DNA of 64,000 nucleotides. Origin: Paenibacillus etheri (GTDB taxonomy: Bacteria > Bacillota > Bacilli > Paenibacillales > Paenibacillaceae). The notes beneath the pieces are model-generated. The model was not told where the DNA came from. It did not search any database and saw only the letters and a list, made by a program, of their open reading frames with translations. Of the stretch, positions 23,923 to 33,339 are shown in pieces (within the stretch, counting starts at the first letter, position 1; every line of letters begins with the position of its first letter). The position numbers and the translations under genes were made by a program. The DNA is taken from contig NZ_LCZJ02000014.1 of assembly GCF_001012825.1 (NCBI RefSeq), positions 62,001 to 126,000 of the forward strand, written 5' to 3'.

Positions 23923-25728
23923 TTGAAACGATTATATTTGAGACTTACACCTAGTACCTTTAAGAATCGGATTTTGTTAGCTTTTTTACTATTGGTATTA
24001 ACACCAATTGCTGTACTCGTTCTGTATAACTTCAAAGAAACAGAACAAATGCTGCAAGATAACGCGGAAACGAAGAACATGGAGCAGCTGATTGGCATTA
24101 AGAATGGTTTTGTCGATCTAATGAGTCTCGTTATGAAAACAGGGTTATTACTCGAACAAGATACGACGATCTTATCTATAATGAAGAATCCTGAGCAGTC
24201 TGACGAAATCACGAGAAAAAAGCTCGTTGAAAGCAAGTTTGGGGCGATTGAAAATACATTCTTCATGAGTGGAGCGACGGTTTATTATACTTTAATCGAC
24301 CTCCATGGAAACGCATACACTTCTTTTATGCCGAAGGATACCTTGAGCTATGGCGAAATTCAATCAGAGGATTGGGTTCAAGCGTTGAAGCAAGAAGGGT
24401 CAAATCGATATATATGGAATCCGAATGACAGGAATAATGTTGTTCGGGAAAGTACAACAAGTAATAAAATGCTTAGTCTCTATGAGGTTATGCGTGACAA
24501 TGCCTTGAATATTTACGCCTATGCAAGACTGAGTATCGATTACGAGGAGTGGTTCACTAGATCGGCCTTAGGGAGTAGACAGGAAGGGTCCTTTTTTCTG
24601 CTCGATGCCTCAGGGAGAGTGATGCTTAATCCGAATAGGGACGAGACCTTTTCTCCTGATATTGCGCAGAGTATTGTGAAGAGTACCAGCCAACAGCAGA
24701 CAGCGCGTGCTGCATCGATCATCGACCCGAAGGAGAAAAGCTTATACACGTACAGCTACATCGAAGAATTGAATGGCTATGTCGTTAAAAAGGTACAGCT
24801 AGCACAGCTATTTCTTGAGGTGGATAAGCAGAAACAGAGATTTTTTGGCGTATTTGGAGTTATTCTACTACTATTCGTTCTGTTAACTTATTTCATATCA
24901 TCGACGATTACAGTACCGCTTAAGAAGCTGCAGAAGAAGATGGAAATGACCGCTAAGACGAATCTCAAAATGAAATTACCCGAGCAAGGGCGGGGAGAGA
25001 TTCTTGCACTGACTCAGAGCTTCAATATAATGATCCATGATTTAAATGAGCTGTTGCAGCGTCTTCAGCTTGAAGAAAAACAAAAGCAATTCGTTCGATT
25101 TCAGGTATTACTCTCGCAGATGAATCCACATTTTCTCCTTAATACATTGAATACGATAAAGAGCATCGCTTTAGATAAAGATGATGATGAAATTTATGAA
25201 ATTTGTGTTGCACTAGGAAAAATATTGGAAACGACATTAAATACTGAAGTAGATTTAATCCTGTTAAAGGATGAGATCGTACTGATTGAATCGTACATGG
25301 AGATTCAGCGGCAACGCTTCGGACATGGGATTGAAATTCAATATGATATCAACGAGGAGCTACAATATGCATTAATCCCTAAATTCTGTCTTCAGCCCTT
25401 AATTGAAAATAGCTTGATTCACGGCTTCGGTCAGTCTGTGAAACAAGGGAGAATTGATATTTCCGCTAAGGTGACTGGACAACAGCTGTATCTGCAGGTT
25501 AAAGATAACGGCATGGGGATAGAAAGAGCACAGCTGAATAAGGCTACACGGAAACGTAAAGGAATCGGTGTTCAGAATATTAGGGAGAGCTTGGAGCTGT
25601 TGTTCAAGAATCAACGGACAGGCATGGACATTGTATCTTCGGACACAGGAACTGAAGTGATCATCCATTTTCCATTCCTTATTTCAAAACCTTACGATGG
25701 AGGTAAGCTCACATGTGGAGAACGTTAA
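23923..25728 (+). CDS. YesM-type sensor histidine kinase
   Basis: A 601-residue membrane kinase. Two membrane helices (about 16-36 and 305-328) enclose an extracellular sensory domain. A HAMP linker follows (about 330-380), then the His_kinase module with QMNPHFLLNTLNTI, where His403 is the phosphate acceptor. The ATP-binding domain has the N box LIENSLIHG (about 493) and the G box DNGMGI (about 529). This is the LytS/YesM class, which in Bacillus and Paenibacillus pairs with AraC-type regulators to sense extracellular sugars. The TTG start follows AAGGGGAG. Its end overlaps the response regulator by 16 bases, so the pair is coupled. Confidence 0.92.
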   Translation: MKRLYLRLTPSTFKNRILLAFLLLVLTPIAVLVLYNFKETEQMLQDNAETKNMEQLIGIKNGFVDLMSLVMKTGLLLEQDTTILSIMKNPEQSDEITRKKLVESKFGAIENTFFMSGATVYYTLIDLHGNAYTSFMPKDTLSYGEIQSEDWVQALKQEGSNRYIWNPNDRNNVVRESTTSNKMLSLYEVMRDNALNIYAYARLSIDYEEWFTRSALGSRQEGSFFLLDASGRVMLNPNRDETFSPDIAQSIVKSTSQQQTARAASIIDPKEKSLYTYSYIEELNGYVVKKVQLAQLFLEVDKQKQRFFGVFGVILLLFVLLTYFISSTITVPLKKLQKKMEMTAKTNLKMKLPEQGRGEILALTQSFNIMIHDLNELLQRLQLEEKQKQFVRFQVLLSQMNPHFLLNTLNTIKSIALDKDDDEIYEICVALGKILETTLNTEVDLILLKDEIVLIESYMEIQRQRFGHGIEIQYDINEELQYALIPKFCLQPLIENSLIHGFGQSVKQGRIDISAKVTGQQLYLQVKDNGMGIERAQLNKATRKRKGIGVQNIRESLELLFKNQRTGMDIVSSDTGTEVIIHFPFLISKPYDGGKLTCGER

Positions 25729-26480
25729 TTGTGGATGATGAACAACCTGCGGTTAAAAGTATACGGAAGCTATTCTTAAAGGCTGGAATTCCGTTTGAAA
25801 TTATAGGTGAGGCGGAGAATGGAGAAGCAGGCTTGCAAATGATTCGTGAGCTTCGACCTGATGTGGTCGTGACGGATATCAATATGCCAGTGATGGATGG
25901 GGTGAAGCTCCTTCAAGTTGCACGAGAGGAAGGCTTCGACTGCCGATTTGTAATGTTGACCGCACTAAGTGAATTTGAATACGCCCGGCAAGCGCTCGTA
26001 TTTGGGGCTTCGGACTATATTCTGAAGCTATCTTTAGATCTCCAAGGTTTGAAGCAGACCATGGGTAAGGTTCATGCCGAGCTGGAGCGAATGGTGAAGA
26101 TGAAGAAGGCTGATAAATGGTTTCCTGAGAAACAACAAACGGGACCGACAGATCATGTGGAGATGAACAAAATTATTGCTTATATTGAAGAACATTATTC
26201 TGAGGACATCTCGCTCAAATCCATGTCAGAGTTGATCCGAATGGATGCGAGCTATATAAGTGACTTATTCAAGAAAAAGACAGGGAAAACGTTGACGAAT
26301 TATATTCAAGAGCGGCGTATTCAGGCTGGGAAAATGCTGCTTGCAGAGACGAAGCTAACGATTAGTGAGATTGGGCAGCAGGTGGGCTTTGAGAACGATA
26401 ATTATTTTATTAAAATTTTCAAAAAGTGGTGTGGGGTCACGCCAAATGAATTCCGCAAAGAACCAAAAAACGTTCTATAG
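25713..26480 (+). CDS. YesN-type AraC family response regulator
   Basis: A 255-residue regulator: receiver domain (1-120) with phosphate acceptor Asp55 in VVVTDINMP, acidic pocket Asp8/Asp9, switch Thr83 and Lys105; then a C-terminal AraC double helix-turn-helix (about 153-250) ending VGFENDNYFIKIFKKWCGVTPNEFRKE. The residue after Lys105 is Leu, where most receivers have Pro (K-P). The long linker seen in many YesN proteins is very short here, so the protein is at the small end of the family. It probably activates the ABC importer downstream. Confidence 0.92.
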   Translation: MWRTLIVDDEQPAVKSIRKLFLKAGIPFEIIGEAENGEAGLQMIRELRPDVVVTDINMPVMDGVKLLQVAREEGFDCRFVMLTALSEFEYARQALVFGASDYILKLSLDLQGLKQTMGKVHAELERMVKMKKADKWFPEKQQTGPTDHVEMNKIIAYIEEHYSEDISLKSMSELIRMDASYISDLFKKKTGKTLTNYIQERRIQAGKMLLAETKLTISEIGQQVGFENDNYFIKIFKKWCGVTPNEFRKEPKNVL

Positions 26481-26575
26481 TTTCCCAAATGTAGTTCATC
26501 CCCCAGAATCAGCTCTGATGATAAAGTTATAGACGTAGAGCACAACACATAATCCTTCCAAGGGGGAAGATATCG

Positions 26576-27880
26576 ATGAAGAATAAGTGGTATCCTGCAG
26601 TGCTTTCTGTCTTATTAGCAGGTACGATGCTGGCTGGTTGTGGTACTAGTGGAAGTAATGATGCGCAGGGCAGTACAAATGGACAAACAGCAAAGGAGAA
26701 AATAAAGCTTACGATGTGGGGGGCAGTTCCTGCAGAAGCCGGACCTCAAACTGTAGTTGATAACTGGAATAAAGAAAATCCAGATATTCAGGTCGAGTAT
26801 ATACGTTATGTAAATGATGATGCTGGAAACTTAAAGCTGGACACAGCGTTGATGACCAATCAAAACGCAGATCTTTATATGAACTACGATCTTCCCCATT
26901 TACAGAAGCGTGTAGATGCAGGCGTTGCTTTAGAACTAAGTGCAAAGACAGATTATGATATTGATAGCCAGATAGGTCAGGATGCGGCGTTGTGGAAAAT
27001 CAATGATAAATACTATGGCATGCCAACGAAGAAAAATATGTCGTTCGTATGGTTAAACAAAGATATGCTGGATGCAGCAGGCTTACCGATACCTGCAGTG
27101 GACTGGACTTGGTCGGATCTTGAGGAGTATGCGAAGAAGTTAACGAAGCCTGATGTGTTCGGACTATTGCAGGCAGAATCCTCCTTCACAGCAACGATGG
27201 ACGGTACGCTTGCTGGAATGGGTGTAAAACAGACAGATGGTACCTCGAATTTTGGTAATCATCTCTGGAAACAGCAATTGGAAATATTGCATAACATGAT
27301 GTTCGTGGATAAATCTACACCTGAATATGGAGAGCAATTAACGAGTAAAATGCCAGTTGACACCATGTTCCTGCAAGGACAAACTGCAATGCTATCAGCG
27401 GGTGAGTTTATTTTCCGAAATGCGAACAATCTGAAGGATTATCCTCATGACTTCAAAACCGCGTTCGCTGCTATTCCAAGAGTGAATAAAGATCAAACCG
27501 ATTATAAATACCCGGGCGGTGTGGGTGACGTTCTTTCTGTAAACGCGAAGTCGAAAAACCAAGACGCAGCTTGGAAGTTCGCAAAATGGTATGCGGATGG
27601 CGGTATGCTGCCAATGGCAAGCGGTGGTCGTATTCCAGCCTCTAAGAGTGTAGACAGTAAGGAAGCGATGAGCCTTCTCTTGAAAGGTGTAGAGGACAAA
27701 TATGATACAGATTCAATGAATAATATTGTATTCGGCAAGTTCCCATCCTTCCAGCTAAATGTACCGCAGCAAGCCGTTGATGCACGTAAAGAAGAGTATG
27801 AAAAATACTTCTTAAATAAGCAAGATATTGATACCACAATGAAAAATATGCAAACCCGTTCGCAACAGTTAATGAAATAA
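26576..27880 (+). CDS. sugar ABC transporter substrate-binding lipoprotein
   Basis: A 434-residue family 1 solute-binding protein. The signal peptide ends in the lipobox LAGC with Cys22 as the lipid anchor, followed by a short Gly/Ser/Asn linker and the bilobed domain starting IKLTMWGAVP. It should catch an oligosaccharide outside the membrane and deliver it to the two permeases downstream. The specificity is not readable. CAAGGGGGAAG precedes the ATG. A hairpin separates it from the permeases, which usually leaves the binding protein in excess. Confidence 0.92.
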   Translation: MKNKWYPAVLSVLLAGTMLAGCGTSGSNDAQGSTNGQTAKEKIKLTMWGAVPAEAGPQTVVDNWNKENPDIQVEYIRYVNDDAGNLKLDTALMTNQNADLYMNYDLPHLQKRVDAGVALELSAKTDYDIDSQIGQDAALWKINDKYYGMPTKKNMSFVWLNKDMLDAAGLPIPAVDWTWSDLEEYAKKLTKPDVFGLLQAESSFTATMDGTLAGMGVKQTDGTSNFGNHLWKQQLEILHNMMFVDKSTPEYGEQLTSKMPVDTMFLQGQTAMLSAGEFIFRNANNLKDYPHDFKTAFAAIPRVNKDQTDYKYPGGVGDVLSVNAKSKNQDAAWKFAKWYADGGMLPMASGGRIPASKSVDSKEAMSLLLKGVEDKYDTDSMNNIVFGKFPSFQLNVPQQAVDARKEEYEKYFLNKQDIDTTMKNMQTRSQQLMK

Positions 27881-27895
27881 GAAAATAGTTAGCAC

Positions 27896-27942
27896 ACACA
27901 AAAGAGAAGAAGGAGGATTTCTTCGTTCTTCTCTTTCGTGTA
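27896..27942 (+). terminator. intra-operon hairpin between binding protein and permease
   Basis: AAAGAGAAGAA pairs with TTCTTCTCTTT, extended by ACA(C)/GTGT, with a loop GGAGGATTTCTTCG-like stretch. The T-poor tail (ACCCATTTTT) suggests partial termination or an RNA-stability element. Confidence 0.65.
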
Positions 27943-27975
27943 CCCATTTTTCAGCATACGAAAGGCGGCGATACC

Positions 27976-28860
27976 GTGAAGCGGAGAAGCTGGATGGACA
28001 GACAAGGCTGGATCGGCATGACCTTTATTCTCCCGAATATGATTGGTATTCTCTTATTCTTTGTTATTCCTGCAATCTTTTCCTTTGTTCTCATGTTTAC
28101 GAATTATCAATTTTCAAATCCGAATTGGCAATTTACTGGGCTGGATAATCTCAAACGGTTGTTCCATGACGATAATTTCTATGCCTCGATCAAATATACG
28201 GTGATATTCCTGATATCGGTTCCAGTATCGATGGTGCTCGCTTTTATTGTAGCGCTATTTCTAAACCGCAGTGTGTATCTTAAAGGCGTATTACGTGGAA
28301 TGTTCTTCCTGCCGTATATCTCCAGTGGAGTAGCCGTTGCATTTGTCTGGATGCTGCTATTTCAGCCTTCACAGGGACCCATCAATGAAATGCTTCGCTG
28401 GATTGGCATTGCATCGCCGCCAGGATGGTTTGCGGATACGGAAACCTCAATGTATGCCATTGATATCGTACAAATCTGGCTGATGCTTGGCTACAATATG
28501 ATCATATATTTAGCTGCACTACAGGAAATTTCGACAGAACAGCTGGAAGCTGCCCGGATCGATGGTGCAAGCACATTCAAAACAACATGGAAAATTGTAT
28601 GGCCTCTTGTTAGTCCAACAACTTTCTTATTAATGATTACCGGATTAATTATGACGATGAAATCGTTCTCGATTATTCAAGCCATTACGGCTGGAGGTCC
28701 TAGCGGAAGTACGACGGTCTTATCACTATTCGTTTATAAAACGGCATTCAGTTATTACGATATGGGATACGCTTCAGCCATTTCATGGTTCTTGTTCGCC
28801 GTCATTCTCGTCATTACAGTCATTCAGTGGATCGGCCAAAAACGCTGGGTTCATTACTGA
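27976..28860 (+). CDS. sugar ABC transporter permease (MalF/UgpA type)
   Basis: A 294-residue inner-membrane permease with six hydrophobic segments and the EAA coupling loop (EQLEAARIDGASTFKTTWKI), which docks to the ATPase. It starts at GTG 27976 after AAAGGCGGCG. It is the first of two permeases in the operon; no ATPase gene is present, so a shared MsmX-type ATPase encoded elsewhere is likely, as is usual for these importers in Firmicutes. Confidence 0.93.
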   Translation: MKRRSWMDRQGWIGMTFILPNMIGILLFFVIPAIFSFVLMFTNYQFSNPNWQFTGLDNLKRLFHDDNFYASIKYTVIFLISVPVSMVLAFIVALFLNRSVYLKGVLRGMFFLPYISSGVAVAFVWMLLFQPSQGPINEMLRWIGIASPPGWFADTETSMYAIDIVQIWLMLGYNMIIYLAALQEISTEQLEAARIDGASTFKTTWKIVWPLVSPTTFLLMITGLIMTMKSFSIIQAITAGGPSGSTTVLSLFVYKTAFSYYDMGYASAISWFLFAVILVITVIQWIGQKRWVHY

Positions 28861-28894
28861 ATAACTGAAACCATAAATTAAAGGAGCAGGCGGT

Positions 28895-29722
28895 ATGAAT
28901 GAAAAAGCAGGAAACATGAAGGTGAAGCTGCCAGTAACGATCATCATGTTTGTTCTAGGACTATTTATGATTGTACCTTTCCTATGGATGCTTAGCACAT
29001 CTTTTCAGACACCTGCCGAGGTGTTTAACAAATGGCTGCCTTCATCTCTCAATTGGAGCAATCATATTCGGGTGTGGACAGGAAGCTATGATTTTGTTCC
29101 GTATTATTTAAATTCACTTAAGATTTCGATCATAGGAACAGTGGGTGCTGTGTTTCTATCAGCCCTCGCAGCTTACGGATTTTCACGTACTTCGTTCAAA
29201 GGGCGAGATGGTCTATTTGTCGTCTACCTTTCGATGATGATGATTCCGCCTCAGGTGCTTTTTGTTCCAAAGTTTATCATGTTTAACTGGGTAGGGATTT
29301 ACAATACGCATTGGGCGCTTATCTTACCAGCCATGTTCTCGATCTTCGGTGTATTTATGCTTCGGCAGTTCTTCATGAGCATTCCTAAGGAAATTACGGA
29401 ATCTGCTTTTCTGGATGGGGCAGGGCATTACAAGATATTTTTTCGCTTAGTTCTGCCATTAGCGAAGCCAGCAATAGCTACGTTTGCTATTCTCGATTTC
29501 TCCTGGCAATGGAATGATTATGAGAATGCGCTTGTATTCTTGCAAAGCCCTAAGCTATACACTATTCCGCTTGGGTTACAGAATTTTATACTTGAGAACA
29601 ATGTGGACTACAACGGGATGATGGCCGCTTCATCGGCAGCAATCATTCCAATGATCATCATTTTCTTCGTGGGTCAAAAATATATTATCCAAGGGATTTC
29701 GAGTTCAGCTGTGAAAGGCTGA
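28895..29722 (+). CDS. sugar ABC transporter permease (MalG/UgpE type)
   Basis: A 275-residue permease with six membrane segments and an EAA loop (KEITESAFLDGAGHYKIFFRLVLP). The early LSTSFQTPAEVF and the late GLQNFI segments are typical of the second permease in CUT1 importers. It follows the first permease by 34 bases, with AAAGGAGC before the ATG, and completes the heterodimeric channel. Confidence 0.93.
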   Translation: MNEKAGNMKVKLPVTIIMFVLGLFMIVPFLWMLSTSFQTPAEVFNKWLPSSLNWSNHIRVWTGSYDFVPYYLNSLKISIIGTVGAVFLSALAAYGFSRTSFKGRDGLFVVYLSMMMIPPQVLFVPKFIMFNWVGIYNTHWALILPAMFSIFGVFMLRQFFMSIPKEITESAFLDGAGHYKIFFRLVLPLAKPAIATFAILDFSWQWNDYENALVFLQSPKLYTIPLGLQNFILENNVDYNGMMAASSAAIIPMIIIFFVGQKYIIQGISSSAVKG

Positions 29723-29740
29723 TTATGGGAGGGAATAGAC

Positions 29741-31990
29741 ATGAGAAGAGAAACGGTTAAATCCGATGTGACAGTGGTTGGTGGTGGACTTGCAGGGATG
29801 AACGCGGCGATTGCTGCAGCTCGCCTTGGGCTACAGGTAGCACTGGTACAGAATCGTCCTGTACTTGGTGGTAACTCGAGTTCAGAGGTTCGGGTGTGGG
29901 TATGTGGTGCAACAGGACATGGGGTAAATCGCTATGCACGTGAGACAGGCATTATGGGCGAGCTGTTTATCGAGAATCAATACCGGAACCCGGAAGGGAA
30001 TCCGTACTTATGGGATCTAACCTTGCTCGAAGCCGTGAAGGCAGAGCCAAATATCAGCTTGTTCCTGAATACCGACGTACATGAGGTAGAAGCTGATGGT
30101 GAGGCAGAGGATCGTAAGATCCGCAGTGTGACCGGCTGGATGACGGGATCTGAGCGTTTGATCACGTTCGAGAGCGACGCATTTCTCGATTGTACAGGTG
30201 ATGGATTGGTAGGGTTCCTAGCAGGAGCAGAATTCCGATTAGGGCGTGAAGCACGCCATGAATTTAATGAGGAATGGGCGCCAGAGGTTTCTGATAACGT
30301 TACATTAGGCAGCACATTACTATTCTATACGAAGGACGCAGGGAGACCCGTTCGCTATATTGCTCCATCCTTTGCAAAGGATATTACAACAACGTCGATC
30401 CCCATCCGTCGGGTCATTCGGAGTGGTGATTCAGGCTGTCACTACTGGTGGATTGAGTGGGGCGGTGAGCTTGATACGGTGCATGAGAACGAACGTATAC
30501 GGGACGAGCTATCCTCTGTTATTTATGGGATTTGGGATTATATCAAAAACTCAGGCCATTTTGATGCCGAGAATATGACGCTAGAGTGGATTGGTTCGAT
30601 TCCTGGCAAACGTGAATACAGACGTTTTGTTGGCGATACGATTCTTACACAAAACGATATTATCGCGCAGCGTGAGTTTGAAGATCGGATTGGATTTGGA
30701 GGTTGGTCGATTGATCTGCATCCACCACAAGGGATGTACGCACAAGAGAGCGGCTCGAAGCATCTTCATGCGGATGGGATCTATCATATTCCATTTAGTT
30801 CGCTCTATTCGAAGAATGTGCGAAACCTACTCTTCGCGGGTCGGAATATCAGCGCATCTCATGTGGCTTTTGGAACAACACGCGTCATGGCAACCTGTGC
30901 GATCATGGGTGAAGCGGCCGGAACAGGCGCAGCATTATCCGTCATCAAAGGTGTGACCCCTCGTGAAATTCGCGAGCAGCATATGCATGAATTGCATCAG
31001 ATGATGTTAAAGCAAGATGCTTCGATTATTGGATTGCGCAACGAGGATTCGCTAGACCTTGCGAGAAAAAGCGAGATTCATACGTCCAGTACGATGAATG
31101 GTATATTGCTGGATCGTCCAGTTGAAGCTTATAAGCTTTCTCATGATGTAGGAATTTTGTTCCCGGTTGAAGGGAATATCCGTGGGTTGAAGCTTCTTGT
31201 GTCAGCAAGTATTCAGTCAGAGCTGTCCGTGGAGCTATGGACGACTGGACGTGCGGAAAATTACGTGCCAGCGGAGTGCAGACAGGTTAATGTTATAGCA
31301 GTACAAGCTGGAGAACAGCAATGGATTGACGTTCCGGTACAAGAGGAGCAGTGGAGTTCAATCGGCGCAGGTAATGTCTTCGCTATTATTCGAGCCAATG
31401 AGCATATTCAATTGCATATCTCAGAAACCCCAATCACAGGGGTCATTACATTTGAGCGAGGTGCTAAATCCGTTGTTGATTCAGCGCTGGAGGATCATCA
31501 GCCAGATCAGCCGGTGATGGAGTGGAGCATGAAACAACTTGTACGCAAGCATTTCTGCTTTGCAGTAGAAACATCCGCATATGCTGCATCTAAAGTCACC
31601 GACGGATATGTTCGACCTTTCGCGGGACCACATAGCTGGGTTTCTGAGCCGATGACAGCTGGTAGAACGGAGTGGGTAGAGGCGCGTCTCCCGGATGCTG
31701 CCTTAGTCTCTGAAATTCATTTTACCTTTAACGATGATGTTAATGAGGATCTTATCAACTTACATCACCATGAAACGCCATTTCTAGTGATTCCTGAACT
31801 GGTAAAGGCTTACGATGTAGAGTTGCATATGGATGGCGCGTGGCAAGTCATGCTCCGTGTTAAAGACAACCATCGCCGGAAGAACGTACATCGCTTAGAG
31901 AAGCCTGTCCTTACGGACGCTGTTCGGATCGTTATTCATGAAACCAACGGTGGAGAACGAGCAGAGCTTGTGGAAATGAGGATTTACTAA
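29741..31990 (+). CDS. FAD-dependent oxidoreductase with C-terminal carbohydrate-binding-like domain
   Basis: A 749-residue flavoprotein. The N terminus has the Rossmann FAD motif VVGGGLAGMNAAIAAARLG (about 11-29), followed by LGGNSSSEVRVW, the signature of the FAD_oxidored group (PF12831) often labelled xanthan lyase; a second FAD contact GRNISASHVAFGTTRVMATC lies near 367. From about 440 the protein becomes beta-rich, and the region 590-749 resembles a discoidin/F5-8C sugar-binding fold (ASKVTDGY...WVEARL). No signal peptide is seen, so it is cytoplasmic. Coupled to a sugar importer, it probably oxidises the imported sugar; the label xanthan lyase should not be taken literally. GGGAGGG precedes the ATG. 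Confidence 0.85.
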   Translation: MRRETVKSDVTVVGGGLAGMNAAIAAARLGLQVALVQNRPVLGGNSSSEVRVWVCGATGHGVNRYARETGIMGELFIENQYRNPEGNPYLWDLTLLEAVKAEPNISLFLNTDVHEVEADGEAEDRKIRSVTGWMTGSERLITFESDAFLDCTGDGLVGFLAGAEFRLGREARHEFNEEWAPEVSDNVTLGSTLLFYTKDAGRPVRYIAPSFAKDITTTSIPIRRVIRSGDSGCHYWWIEWGGELDTVHENERIRDELSSVIYGIWDYIKNSGHFDAENMTLEWIGSIPGKREYRRFVGDTILTQNDIIAQREFEDRIGFGGWSIDLHPPQGMYAQESGSKHLHADGIYHIPFSSLYSKNVRNLLFAGRNISASHVAFGTTRVMATCAIMGEAAGTGAALSVIKGVTPREIREQHMHELHQMMLKQDASIIGLRNEDSLDLARKSEIHTSSTMNGILLDRPVEAYKLSHDVGILFPVEGNIRGLKLLVSASIQSELSVELWTTGRAENYVPAECRQVNVIAVQAGEQQWIDVPVQEEQWSSIGAGNVFAIIRANEHIQLHISETPITGVITFERGAKSVVDSALEDHQPDQPVMEWSMKQLVRKHFCFAVETSAYAASKVTDGYVRPFAGPHSWVSEPMTAGRTEWVEARLPDAALVSEIHFTFNDDVNEDLINLHHHETPFLVIPELVKAYDVELHMDGAWQVMLRVKDNHRRKNVHRLEKPVLTDAVRIVIHETNGGERAELVEMRIY

Positions 31991-32012
31991 TTTCTAAATG
32001 ATCACCCTTGGA

Positions 32013-32046
32013 GGGAAGCCATCAGGCTTCCCTTTTCTTGTTTTTT
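32013..32046 (+). terminator. terminator of the sugar-import operon
   Basis: GGGAAGCC pairs with GGCTTCCC around an ATCA loop, followed by TTTTCTTGTTTTTT. Confidence 0.92.
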
Positions 32047-32091
32047 AGATTACACTAGTCAAACGATATTTTTATATAAAGGAGACAGCTA

Positions 32092-33264
32092 ATGACCACG
32101 AATACTAATGGCCGTCCCCCTGAGGCCGTATACATTCATATTCCTTTTTGTACCAATAAGTGCTTTTATTGTGATTTTAATTCCTACGTTCTCAAGGATC
32201 AGCCGGTTATGGATTATCTCCAAGCCTTGGATCGAGAAATGGAGCAAACCGTCAAGAATACTCCACCGGGTGTTATCAAAACGATCTTTGTCGGCGGCGG
32301 TACCCCAACAGTACTGAAACCCGATGAGATGGCTTATTTTCTAAAATCAGTTCGGACACATTTCCCAAACTGGGATAAAGATATCGAATTCTCTATGGAA
32401 GCAAATCCGGGAACTACGGATATAGATAAGTTGACGGTTATGAAAGAAGGCGGCGTGAATCGGGTGAGCTTTGGTGTTCAGGCGTTTCAGAATGAACTCC
32501 TTACGGGCATTGGCCGGATTCATAATGTTGACGATGTATACCGCAGCTTGGAGAATGCTCGTGCAGTCGGACTTAACAACCTGTCGGTTGACCTTATGTT
32601 TGGTTTGCCGAACCAAACTGTAGAGATGCTGGGCGAAAGTATTCGTAAGGCGCTCGAGCTAGATTTACCCCACTATTCTATTTACAGCTTGAAGGTGGAG
32701 GAGAATACTCTTTTTCACACCCTATTTAATAAGAACAAACTTCCTCTTCCTAATGAAGAAGATGAACTGCAAATGTACCTTTTGTTGATGTCATCTATGA
32801 AGGAAGCGGGCTATAACCAATACGAAATTAGTAACTTCGCAAAACCAGGCATGGAGAGCCGTCACAATATCACTTACTGGCGTAATGAAGATTATTATGG
32901 TCTCGGAGCAGGTGCGCATGGATATGTGGGCCGCCAGCGTCATATTAATGTTAAGGGTGTAAATCCTTATGTTGAAGCTACACGTAAAGGCCTGCCTCGA
33001 TTAGACGCATACCCAATCACTGAAGCAGAAGCGATGGAGGATTTTATGATGGTTGGCCTGCGTATGCATGAAGGCGTCTCTAATGAGGCTTTTCAAGCGC
33101 AATTTGGGCGTTCAATAGAGGATGTGTTTGCGAAATCCTTGCATAAGATGCTGCATGCAGGTCTGCTTGAGCACGAAGAGGGGACTTACCGACTCAGCAA
33201 GCAAGGAATCCTTTTTGGGAACGATGTTTTCGCAGAATTCGTAGGCGCACTGACAGAAGTTTAA
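32092..33264 (+). CDS. hemW: HemW, radical SAM heme chaperone
   Basis: A 390-residue radical SAM protein. The iron-sulfur motif is CTNKCFYC (Cys20, Cys24, Cys27) after VYIHIPF, with the glycine-rich VGGGTPT loop and SMEANPGT for SAM binding. The C-terminal HemN_C domain has GLGAGAHGY. It lacks the longer N terminus of true oxygen-independent coproporphyrinogen oxidase HemN, so heme delivery is the better reading. In Bacillus it lies between lepA and hrcA; here it keeps its place before hrcA apart from a GNAT gene. AAAGGAGAC precedes the ATG. Confidence 0.92.
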   Translation: MTTNTNGRPPEAVYIHIPFCTNKCFYCDFNSYVLKDQPVMDYLQALDREMEQTVKNTPPGVIKTIFVGGGTPTVLKPDEMAYFLKSVRTHFPNWDKDIEFSMEANPGTTDIDKLTVMKEGGVNRVSFGVQAFQNELLTGIGRIHNVDDVYRSLENARAVGLNNLSVDLMFGLPNQTVEMLGESIRKALELDLPHYSIYSLKVEENTLFHTLFNKNKLPLPNEEDELQMYLLLMSSMKEAGYNQYEISNFAKPGMESRHNITYWRNEDYYGLGAGAHGYVGRQRHINVKGVNPYVEATRKGLPRLDAYPITEAEAMEDFMMVGLRMHEGVSNEAFQAQFGRSIEDVFAKSLHKMLHAGLLEHEEGTYRLSKQGILFGNDVFAEFVGALTEV

Positions 33265-33278
33265 TTTTAAAATACCCC

Positions 33279-33307
33279 TTGAATTGTAATTCACTCTGTT
33301 GTATATT
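33279..33307 (+). promoter_or_regulatory. candidate promoter for the GNAT gene
   Basis: TTGAAT (33279-33284) and TATATT (33302-33307) are 17 bases apart, 33 bases before the GTG start. Confidence 0.5.
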
Positions 33308-33339
33308 TATTCATATTATCAACAGAGGGGTGAATTAAA

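Noticed and set aside
29741-31990. Reading the flavoprotein as a secreted xanthan lyase
   Set aside because: It has no signal peptide and no polysaccharide lyase catalytic domain; the label comes from old annotations of the FAD family.
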